Assembly: GCA_026003895.1 (NCBI GenBank)
Contig: BPIC01000006.1
Location: 62,001-126,000, forward strand
Origin: Dehalococcoidia bacterium
Lineage (GTDB): Bacteria; Chloroflexota; Dehalococcoidia; SpSt-223
Direction of reading: 5' to 3'
DNA: 64,000 nt
A program made the position numbers and the translations under genes. Below, in pieces: positions 43,666 through 50,656 of the stretch (position 1 is the stretch's first letter; every line of letters begins with the position of its first letter). The notes under the pieces are model-generated. The model was not told where the DNA came from. It did not search any database and saw only the letters and a list, made by a program, of their open reading frames with translations.

Positions 43666-44612
43666 GCCCGACGCCCGAAGATGTCCGAGCGGCCGCTGCG
43701 CTGCTCGCCGGGGTCGTCCACCGCACGCCCGTGGTGACCTCACGGACGCTCGATTCGCTGACGGGGTGCCGCGTGTTGCTGAAATGCGAGAACTTCCAGC
43801 GCGCGGGGGCATTCAAGTTCCGCGGAGCCTATACGGCGATCTCGCGTCTCGACCCGGATCGGCGGCGCGCCGGCGTCGTCGCCTTCTCATCTGGGAATCA
43901 TGCCCAGGCAGTCGCGCTTGCCGGCAGGCTGCTTGACGCTCCAGCGACGATTTTCATGCCGACCGACGCGCCGGCCTCGAAAGTCGCGGCGACCACGAGC
44001 TATGGCGCGACGATCCGCTGGTACGACCGGCTCACCGAGGATCGGGCGGCACTCGCCGCAGCGTTTGCCGCCGAAACGGGAGCGACGCTTATTCCACCGT
44101 TTGATCATCCGTCCATCATCGCTGGCCAAGGGACGGCCGCGCTCGAGCTCGTTGAGGACGCGCCAGAGTTGAACGTGCTGCTCGTGCCAGTCGGTGGCGG
44201 AGGGTTGATCGCCGGCTCCCTGCTCGCAACCGTCGGTCGCCGTATTGAGGTCTACGGGGTCGAGCCGGCAGCGGCGGACGACACGGCACAATCCTTTCGC
44301 GCTGGCCGGCGGGTGACGATCCCTCCGCCCCACACAATCGCCGATGGGCTGCGTCCCACCAGCCCCGGCGAGTTGACGTTCCCGATTCTCCTCCGGTTCG
44401 CCGCCGGCATCCTCACGGTCTCCGAAGAGGCGATCGCTTCTGCCGTCCGGTTCCTTTTGCTCCGGCTCAAGCTACTCGTCGAGCCGAGCGGCGCGGTCGG
44501 TGTCGCAGCGCTGCTGAGCGGCACGGTGCCCGCTGGCCGCACCGTAGGCGTCATTCTCTCGGGCGGAAATGTTGATCCCGAGACACTCGCGAGCCTGCTG
44601 GGGGAAGCGTGA
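43662..44612 (+). CDS. Threonine/serine dehydratase (PLP fold type II)
   Basis: 316 residues. It deaminates threonine to 2-oxobutanoate and/or serine to pyruvate. Seen: RTPVVTSRTLD, LKCENFQRAGAFKFRGAYTA with the PLP lysine in AFKFRG, FSSGNHAQAVALAGR, the phosphate-binding glycine loop VPVGGGGLIAGSLL, and VILSGGNVD at the end. It lacks the C-terminal ACT-like regulatory domain of biosynthetic IlvA, so it resembles catabolic TdcB-type or racemase-like enzymes. It is translationally coupled to the helical protein upstream. Confidence 0.88.
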   Translation: MSPTPEDVRAAAALLAGVVHRTPVVTSRTLDSLTGCRVLLKCENFQRAGAFKFRGAYTAISRLDPDRRRAGVVAFSSGNHAQAVALAGRLLDAPATIFMPTDAPASKVAATTSYGATIRWYDRLTEDRAALAAAFAAETGATLIPPFDHPSIIAGQGTAALELVEDAPELNVLLVPVGGGGLIAGSLLATVGRRIEVYGVEPAAADDTAQSFRAGRRVTIPPPHTIADGLRPTSPGELTFPILLRFAAGILTVSEEAIASAVRFLLLRLKLLVEPSGAVGVAALLSGTVPAGRTVGVILSGGNVDPETLASLLGEA

Positions 44613-44618
44613 GAGCCG

Positions 44619-45281
44619 CTAGACGCCCGTGAGCACGCGGCGCAGCCGCGCCTCTTGGTCGATGGGGGTAACGGCGATAAGTTCGTCGCCGGGGCCGAGC
44701 GTGAGCGAGGGGTTCGGCGCCTGCGGTCCATCGCGCGAGGTGATGACGAGCGAGACGAAGGCGTTCGGCGGCAACTCGAGATCGCTGAGCCGTTTGCCGC
44801 GGACCGGGCTGTCTTCGCCGATGAGCACATCGACAATTTCCATTCCGAACCGCGAGAGGTCCATCAAATGCATCAGCGGGTGCTGCGGCACCTCGTGCTC
44901 GATGTGCTCAAGGATTACTTGGGTGCTGCTCACCGGCGCATCGATGCCGAGCAAGCGGAAGATCCGGTCATTCTTCGGGTTATTGATCCGGGCGATCGTC
45001 CGCCGAACGCCGAAGCGCACCTTGGCCACTTGGCAACTGACAAGGTTGTCTTCGTCCTCGCCGGTGACGGCGATCAGCACGTCGGCGCGGCCAGCGCCAA
45101 CTTCGTCGAGTGTCGCCGCCTCACAGCCATCGCCCCGCAGGCAGACGCTGCCGAGGTCCTCGTTGATCCGGTCGCAAGTGCGGGCGTCCTTCTCGATCAG
45201 GAGGACTTCGTGCCCTTCGGCGATCAGTTGTTTACTCAAGTGGTAGCCGACTTGGCCGCCGCCAACGACGATGATGTACAT
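44619..45281 (-). CDS. TrkA-type K+ channel regulatory protein (RCK N + C)
   Basis: 220 residues. The N-terminal RCK/TrkA-N Rossmann domain (MYIIVVGGGQVGYHLSKQL, LLIEKDART, LIAVTGEDEDNLVSCQVAK) binds NAD(H) or ATP. A TrkA-C domain follows at about residues 135-220 (MEIVDVLIGEDSPVRGKRLS, LGPGDELIAVTP). It gates a Trk/Ktr potassium transporter, whose membrane subunit is not in the window. It is the last gene of uspA-trkA-trkA on this strand, six bases after the previous stop. Confidence 0.88.
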   Translation of the reverse strand: MYIIVVGGGQVGYHLSKQLIAEGHEVLLIEKDARTCDRINEDLGSVCLRGDGCEAATLDEVGAGRADVLIAVTGEDEDNLVSCQVAKVRFGVRRTIARINNPKNDRIFRLLGIDAPVSSTQVILEHIEHEVPQHPLMHLMDLSRFGMEIVDVLIGEDSPVRGKRLSDLELPPNAFVSLVITSRDGPQAPNPSLTLGPGDELIAVTPIDQEARLRRVLTGV

Positions 45282-45287
45282 CTTGGC

Positions 45288-45719
45288 CTACCGCCCGGCC
45301 GGCGGTACGGCCGGCGCCGGCCGCCCGACGACGAGCGCATGCATATAATGCGCGCCGACCATCGTCGGCGAAAACGTCTCCAACCCGAGCTCGCGATACA
45401 TCTCCTCGCGGATTGGGTCGTAAATCCGGGTCACTGCCCGCCGCACACCGAAGATGTGCTTGGCAATCTGGGCCGCCATCACGTTGCGGTTGTCGCCTTG
45501 AGTCGTGGCAACGAATACGTCGGCCTCCGCAATGCCCGCCCGAACAAGCACTTCTTGATCCGTCCCGTTGCCGACGAGCGCGGTGCCGCGGAAGTCGGCC
45601 GGCAACCTGCGAAACGAGTAGGAATCGATGTCGAGGATGGTGACGTGGTGTCCCTCGTCGTCGAGCAGCTTGGCAAGCGCCGCTCCGACCCGGCCACAGC
45701 CCATGATCACGACGTTCAT
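45288..45719 (-). CDS. TrkA-N domain protein (second K+ regulator)
   Basis: 143 residues, a single TrkA-N/RCK domain: MNVVIMGCGRVGAALAKLLD, VTILDIDSYSFRRLP, VFVATTQGDNRNVMAAQIAK, AVTRIYDPIREEMYRELG. There is no TrkA-C domain, unlike its neighbour. The pair may form hetero-oligomeric rings that replace the tandem-duplicated TrkA of enterics; this is an inference. The ATG overlaps the universal stress protein stop (ATGA). Confidence 0.85.
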   Translation of the reverse strand: MNVVIMGCGRVGAALAKLLDDEGHHVTILDIDSYSFRRLPADFRGTALVGNGTDQEVLVRAGIAEADVFVATTQGDNRNVMAAQIAKHIFGVRRAVTRIYDPIREEMYRELGLETFSPTMVGAHYMHALVVGRPAPAVPPAGR

Positions 45720-46165
45720 CGCCGCAGTGCCTCGACCGGCGCCGGCTCGCGCAACACCCAGACCGCGCAGGGCGCGTGCTTCAGCACGTATGGCATCGTC
45801 CGGCCCGGGTCGAATTCTCCAAAGCGCCGTTTATAGCTCGTCCCCATGATGATCAGATCGGCCTCGCGTTCGATCGCTTCATCCACAATCGCCGGCCCAA
45901 CTTCGCGAGCTTGCATCAGTTCCGTGTTGATGGTGAAATCATTCCGAGACGCTGCTTCGTCTGCCAGCTGAAGCACGTGCTCGCCACGCTGAAGCTCTTC
46001 ATCGACTTCCACGTCAATCGGCAAGGAGCGCTTCACTTCGATCACATAGATCGCGAACACTTGCCCGCGATCGCGCTTGGCAAGGGTACAGGCCAACCCG
46101 ATAGCGTCAGCGTCGGTTGGGTACCCCTTGACAGGCACGAGGATACGGCGAAATCGGCTCGCCAC
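45716..46165 (-). CDS. Universal stress protein (UspA family)
   Basis: About 149 residues. FRRILVPVKGYPTDADAIGL at the start, IYVIEVKRSLPIDVE, VGPAIVDEAIEREADLIIMG, then GRTMPYVLKHAPCAVWVLRE. The ATP-binding G-x2-G-x9-G(S/T) signature is not canonical (GTSYKRRFGEFDPGRTM), so nucleotide binding is uncertain. The GTG at 46165 gives the typical short N-terminus; in-frame ATG (46198) and ATG (46213) are possible. The gene heads an operon with two TrkA-type regulators, suggesting a link between stress signalling and potassium uptake. Confidence 0.8.
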   Translation of the reverse strand: MASRFRRILVPVKGYPTDADAIGLACTLAKRDRGQVFAIYVIEVKRSLPIDVEVDEELQRGEHVLQLADEAASRNDFTINTELMQAREVGPAIVDEAIEREADLIIMGTSYKRRFGEFDPGRTMPYVLKHAPCAVWVLREPAPVEALRR

Positions 46166-46245
46166 GATTGCCCCCGGTCTTCTACCGTCCGTCGCCATGC
46201 GCGGCGGCACCACAAGAAATTATACCGACGGGTGAAACGATAGCG

Positions 46246-47538
46246 CTACGCATTCGGCCCGATACCGCGCAGCACCAGCCCAGTTCTCATTTTGGGATAG
46301 AAATAGGTCGATTTGTGCGGCATCCGGTCGCCCGCTTCGGCAACCGCCCGAATCGTCCGCGGATTTGGGGGACTGAGAAACGCGGCAAGTTGGAGCGCCC
46401 CGCTTCGCACCCCCGCAAGCGCCCCCTCCGCATCACGCGTGAAGCGAACTCGTCCCTCCCCCTCGCGATCGACGTCGAGACCGAGCAAGGGCTCGAGAAA
46501 CAGATGATGCAGCGCCACGAGATCAAGGTCCTGCCACGCCGGCGACTTCGCTGGCAGCCGGGACCGCCAATCACCTTTGGGCGACAAGAGCGCCGCTTGG
46601 CCGGTGGGCAAGCCGGCAACGGCGAACGCTGGCTGCACCGCATCGCGGAGCGCGGCCTCTATCTGTTCGAAGCGCAGACCCTCCAAGGCGCCGATTGGCT
46701 GGATGGTGAAGACCTCGGCCGCCCGAGACTCGAGCGCTGCCAAGAGCGCCGGTTCGACGCCTTGCACCGTCCGGTGGGTTGGATAGACGCGCAAGCCCGG
46801 ATCGTCCTCGGCAACCAGCGCGATGAGGATACCGTCCGCCCCCGCCGGCGCGTCGGGCGCCGTACTGTAGCCAAGCGCGGTTTCGTAGCGGTGATGCCCA
46901 TCAGCGATCAACACCGGTTGGTCCGCCAGCGCGTCGGCCACGGCGTTGATGAGCGCCTCGTCGCGCACGACCCACAGCCGGTGACGTTCGCCGACCTCGT
47001 CGAGGAACTCGACGTCCGGGTTGGCAGTGGCCGCTCGCTCGATTGCGGCGCGCACCGCGCCAGCCGGATCAGGATACAGGCCAAAGATTGGACTGGTGTT
47101 CGCCTGGACCGTACGCAGCAGCTCGAAACGGTCTGCCTTCGGACCCGACATCGTCTCTTCGTGCGGAAGGACCACTCGACTGGTCCACGGCTCGAGCTTA
47201 AGGTCGACCAAGAGAGCACGGCGGCGCGTCGTTTCTCCGCGCGCCACGAATTCCTGCTCGTAGAGGTAAACCGCCGGCGTCTCCTCCTGACGGAGAATGC
47301 CTTCCGAACGCCAACGGTCTAGCTCGGCGCGGGCGCGGGTATAGCGATTCGTGGTCGGCGAATCGTCTGGATACGCTTCGCCATACTCGATCCGGATGAT
47401 GTTATACGGGCTACGCGCGTAGAACCCGCGCTGCTCCTCCGGGCTGATGACGTCATAGGGGGGGCAGGTGACGTCGGCAAGGTTGCCCACCCGGTTGGTG
47501 TCGTACCGCCAACCGCGGAACGGCCGAATCGTGGCCAT
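46246..47538 (-). CDS. DUF1015 family protein
   Basis: 430 residues from the ATG at 47538, with GAGGACGAC upstream. Family marks: IRPFRGWRYDTNRVG, VTCPPYDVISPEEQ, YLYEQEFVARGETTRRRALL, VVLPHEETMSGPKADRFELL, and IADGHHRYETALGY. The HHRYETA block is strongly conserved in DUF1015 and resembles a ParB-like nucleotidase pocket, but I know of no established reaction for bacterial members. It is divergent from rnhB. Confidence 0.85.
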   Translation of the reverse strand: MATIRPFRGWRYDTNRVGNLADVTCPPYDVISPEEQRGFYARSPYNIIRIEYGEAYPDDSPTTNRYTRARAELDRWRSEGILRQEETPAVYLYEQEFVARGETTRRRALLVDLKLEPWTSRVVLPHEETMSGPKADRFELLRTVQANTSPIFGLYPDPAGAVRAAIERAATANPDVEFLDEVGERHRLWVVRDEALINAVADALADQPVLIADGHHRYETALGYSTAPDAPAGADGILIALVAEDDPGLRVYPTHRTVQGVEPALLAALESRAAEVFTIQPIGALEGLRFEQIEAALRDAVQPAFAVAGLPTGQAALLSPKGDWRSRLPAKSPAWQDLDLVALHHLFLEPLLGLDVDREGEGRVRFTRDAEGALAGVRSGALQLAAFLSPPNPRTIRAVAEAGDRMPHKSTYFYPKMRTGLVLRGIGPNA

Positions 47539-47615
47539 GTCGTCCTCGAAGCAAAAGTCGGCGGAAGGTATACCATACGGCTCGGCGAGATTCCCGTCGG
47601 AGGGCAATCCGAGTC

Positions 47616-48233
47616 GTGCGGACCCGGCCGAGCCGCGACTACGAGCAAGCACTTCACGCCGCCGGCCACGAGCTGGTTGCCGGGATCGATGAGGTCGGGC
47701 GCGGGCCGCTCGCGGGTCCCGTCGTCGCCGCCGCGGTTCTGGCCTCGCCGGACACGCCTTGGGACACTCCAGTCGCTGACTCCAAGCAACTTACCCCCGC
47801 GGCGCGGCTGCGTCTCGCCACCGAGCTCGTCGCCCGGGTGCCTTGTGGACTGGGCCTCGCCACGGTTGCCGAAATCGATGAGCTTGGTATCGCGGCCGCC
47901 ACCCGCCTTGCAATGACGCGGGCGATCCGGGCGCTTCCCCGCCAGCCGACCGCCCTGCTCATCGACGCCGTGCGTCTGCCTCACCTGCCGATCGAGCAAC
48001 GGCCAATCATTCACGGGGATGCCCAGTGCTGGACGATCGCAGCGGCCTCGATCGTCGCTAAAGTGGAGCGCGACCGCCTGATGGATGAACTTGATCGCCG
48101 CCACCCCGGCTATGGCTTGGCTCGGCATAAGGGGTACGCGACGCCCGAGCACATCGACGCCCTGGGGCGCCTCGGTCCGTCGCCCGAGCATCGGCGCTCA
48201 TTCGCGCCGCTGCGGCTCGCCCTTCTCCCGTGA
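47616..48233 (+). CDS. rnhB: Ribonuclease HII
   Basis: 205 residues; removes RNA from RNA-DNA hybrids and single ribonucleotides from DNA. The four acidic catalytic residues are visible: Asp-Glu in VAGIDEVGRGPLAGPV, Asp in LLIDAVRLP, and Asp in SIVAKVERDRLMDELD. The GRG triplet for junction ribonucleotide recognition is intact. YGLARHKGYATPEHIDAL follows, as in other RNase HII. The GTG start has no strong ribosome site. Coupled to yraN by a GTGA overlap. Confidence 0.95.
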   Translation: MRTRPSRDYEQALHAAGHELVAGIDEVGRGPLAGPVVAAAVLASPDTPWDTPVADSKQLTPAARLRLATELVARVPCGLGLATVAEIDELGIAAATRLAMTRAIRALPRQPTALLIDAVRLPHLPIEQRPIIHGDAQCWTIAAASIVAKVERDRLMDELDRRHPGYGLARHKGYATPEHIDALGRLGPSPEHRRSFAPLRLALLP

Positions 48234-48592
48234 ACCGCCGCCAATTCGGCGAGCTCGGCGAGACCATTGCCGCCCGCGCCCTCGAGCGATCTGGGTTGCG
48301 CATCGTGGCCCGCAATGTCCGCTACCCCGAGGGCGAGATCGACATCGTCGCCGAAGACGGCGATACCCTTGTCTTCGTCGAAGTCCGGTCCCGCCGCGGC
48401 GCCGCCTTCGGCACGCCCGAGGAGTCCGTGACCCCGCGCAAGCGAGCGCGGCTGGTGAGCGCGGCGCACCGGTTTTTGGACGAGCATGGTCGCGCGGAGA
48501 CCGACTGGCGGATCGACCTCATCGCGGTCGAGCTTGCGCACGATGGCCGGTTGCTGCGGGTCGAGCATTTCCGGTCAGTCGTCGAAGGGTAG
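48230..48592 (+). CDS. UPF0102 (YraN) family endonuclease-like protein
   Basis: 120 residues: FGELGETIAARALERSGLRI, then the PD-(D/E)xK nuclease core GEIDIVAEDGDTLVFVEVRSR, and RLVSAAHRFLDEH. Members of this family resemble Holliday-junction resolvases and regularly follow rnhB, as here. The GTG start overlaps the rnhB stop. Cellular role not established; genome maintenance is a reasonable inference. Confidence 0.9.
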   Translation: MNRRQFGELGETIAARALERSGLRIVARNVRYPEGEIDIVAEDGDTLVFVEVRSRRGAAFGTPEESVTPRKRARLVSAAHRFLDEHGRAETDWRIDLIAVELAHDGRLLRVEHFRSVVEG

Positions 48593-48636
48593 CCAGCGTT
48601 GACGCAGCCGCGCCGCCTTGCGGACAATCCCTGCCG

Positions 48637-49689
48637 ATGAACGAGCAGCGACGCGAGATCCCTGTTCGGCTGCTGCGCGCCGCCGCGCTGCGCAGCGAGG
48701 AGCAAGCGCTTGCCAGCGTTGATGACGCGCTGCTGCGCGTGATGTACGTCCGGATGATTCGGATCCGCGCCTTCGAGCTGCGGGTCGCCGGTCTGGTTCA
48801 CGAAGGGGTGGTGACCGGAGTCCAGCTTTCTGCGGGACAAGAGTCCGTCGCCGTCGGTGCCTGCTCGGCCCTGCGCGACGAAGATTACGTGATTTCAAAC
48901 GAGCGTCCGCACGGTCATTTGCTCGCCAAGGGCGTATCGCCGCGAGCGCTCCTCGCCGAGCTTCTCGCCAAAGCAGATGGGTTGTCGCAGGGCAAAGGCG
49001 GCCCGACGTTCCTTGCCGATCCCAAGCACGGCGCAATCGGCGGCTTCAGCGGCGGCGATGGTCTGCTGATCGCCGTCGGCGCCGCGTTCACCGCCCAGTA
49101 CCGGCAGCGCGACCTCGTCGTCCTCGCCTTTCTGAGCGACGAGGCGATCGGCTGTGGAGCGTTCGCCGAGGCCGCAAATCTGGCCGCGCTCCGCAAGCTT
49201 CCGGTCGTCTTTGTCTACGAGAACCTGCTCACCGAGCCGAACGCGTATCGCACTTGGCGGGCGCTCGACTACCCGATCGACGCTGCGCCCGGCTGGGGCA
49301 TCACTGGCGTCGCCGTTGACGGATCGGACCCGGTCGCAGTGTTCCGAGCCGTTGGCGAGGCCGTCGCGCTGGCGCGCGCCGGCAATGGTCCGAGCCTCAT
49401 CGAAGCGCGCTTGGAACCGCCGCGCGGCGTCCTCCCCGTCGCGGGCGAATCCGATGAAGACGCACGCCGGCGCGACCCGATCGTTCGCTTTGCGGAACGG
49501 CTGCGCACGATGGGACTGCTCTCTGTCGAGGATGAAGTCCTCGTCGAACGCCGGGCACGGGAAGAGGCCGACGCCGACCTCGCGTGGGCACGCTCGCGGC
49601 CAGCACCGGATTTGGCGGACATGTTCCGCGACCTTTACCACGCCCCGATCGACCGACGCTGGCCGCTCATTGGGGAACGTGATGGCTGA
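48637..49689 (+). CDS. 2-oxoacid dehydrogenase E1 alpha-like protein with degenerate ThDP site
   Basis: 350 residues aligned over the whole length with E1-alpha subunits: MYVRMIRIRAFELRVAGLV, SAGQESVAVGAC, RPHGHLLAKGV, GGPTFLADPKHGAIGGFSGG. In the ThDP/Mg motif (GDG...N-x-G) the text is SDEAIGCGAF (167-176), and the following ENN is ENL. The usual R-x-x-G-H phosphate loop near residue 260 is replaced by ARLEPPRGVLP. Cofactor binding is therefore doubtful. It overlaps the beta-like gene by 8 bases; no E2 or E3 gene is nearby. The start has no strong ribosome site but fits the family length. Confidence 0.8.
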   Translation: MNEQRREIPVRLLRAAALRSEEQALASVDDALLRVMYVRMIRIRAFELRVAGLVHEGVVTGVQLSAGQESVAVGACSALRDEDYVISNERPHGHLLAKGVSPRALLAELLAKADGLSQGKGGPTFLADPKHGAIGGFSGGDGLLIAVGAAFTAQYRQRDLVVLAFLSDEAIGCGAFAEAANLAALRKLPVVFVYENLLTEPNAYRTWRALDYPIDAAPGWGITGVAVDGSDPVAVFRAVGEAVALARAGNGPSLIEARLEPPRGVLPVAGESDEDARRRDPIVRFAERLRTMGLLSVEDEVLVERRAREEADADLAWARSRPAPDLADMFRDLYHAPIDRRWPLIGERDG

Positions 49690-50647
49690 ACGGACCACCG
49701 AGGCGGCGCTCGCGATGGTGACTCTGCGCGAGATGGCGCGAGACGATTCGATTGTCGTGCTCGGCCGCGCAGCCGGCCACGGGCCATTCCGGGTGAGCCA
49801 TGGGGCCCTCGAGCGGTTTGGCCCGGCGCGCGTATGGGATGTGCCGGCCAGCGCAGCTGGACTCGCCGGGTTGGCGATCGGCGCGGCGCTCACCGGGCTG
49901 CGGCCAATCGTCGAACTCGGCGTCGCCGAGCAGGCAGCCCAGGCACTCAGCCAAATTGCCGATCATGCCGCCAAGCTGCGCTATCGGTCGGGAGGGCGCT
50001 TGCGGCTACCGCTCGTGTTCTCCTTCGCAAGCGGCATGACCCGCTCCGGGCCGCTGCGCAGCCAGTCGTTGGAGGCCTGGTTCACGCACCTGCCAGGCCT
50101 CAAGGTCGTCATGCCTGCCACTCCGGCCGATGCCGCCGGACTCCTCACCACCGCCCTGCGCGACGAGGACCCGGTAGTGTTTGTTCTTGATAAGCGCGTC
50201 GCGCGGCGGACCGGCGAAACGCCCGACGAGCAGGAGACCCCATTCGGGCAAGCGGCAGTTCGGCGCAGCGGCCGCGACGTAACCATCGTCGCCAGCGGTT
50301 GGATGGTGCACGAGGCGCTGGCCGCGGCCGAGGACCTCGCCGCCGCCCGGTTGTCAGCCGAGGTCATCGACCTGCGCTCGTTGGCGCCGCTCGATTTGGG
50401 AACCATCCTCCAGTCGGTGCGCAAGACGGGCCGCCTCGTCGTCGCTCAGGAAGCCGTCACCTTCGCTGGCTTCGGCGCGGAGATCGTGGCTGCTGTTACC
50501 GAGGCCGCCTTGCCGGCGCTCAAGGCTCCGCCACGCCGCGTCGGCATGCCTTTCACCGTACCGCCTGTCGACGTCCAATCTATCGCGGTCGTCCTGCCAA
50601 GCCACCGTGACATCGCCACCGCCGCCCTCGAGATTTGCCGGCAGTGA
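49682..50647 (+). CDS. 2-oxoacid dehydrogenase E1 beta-like protein with altered active site
   Basis: 321 residues matching E1-beta: LREMARDDSIVVLG, AIGAALTGLRPIVELG, HAAKLRYRSGGRLRLPLVF, SQSLEAWFTHLPGLKVVMPA, and the C-terminal transketolase domain (VIDLRSLAPLDLGTI). Two key residues differ: the Glu that activates ThDP in PISEAAIVG is Ala58 (VPASAAGLAG), and the His of AQHSQS is Arg126 (PLRSQS). Together with the alpha-like gene this is a complete but probably non-catalytic heterodimer, or one with changed chemistry. Confidence 0.8.
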   Translation: MAERTTEAALAMVTLREMARDDSIVVLGRAAGHGPFRVSHGALERFGPARVWDVPASAAGLAGLAIGAALTGLRPIVELGVAEQAAQALSQIADHAAKLRYRSGGRLRLPLVFSFASGMTRSGPLRSQSLEAWFTHLPGLKVVMPATPADAAGLLTTALRDEDPVVFVLDKRVARRTGETPDEQETPFGQAAVRRSGRDVTIVASGWMVHEALAAAEDLAAARLSAEVIDLRSLAPLDLGTILQSVRKTGRLVVAQEAVTFAGFGAEIVAAVTEAALPALKAPPRRVGMPFTVPPVDVQSIAVVLPSHRDIATAALEICRQ

Positions 50648-50656
50648 GGCGCCTCG

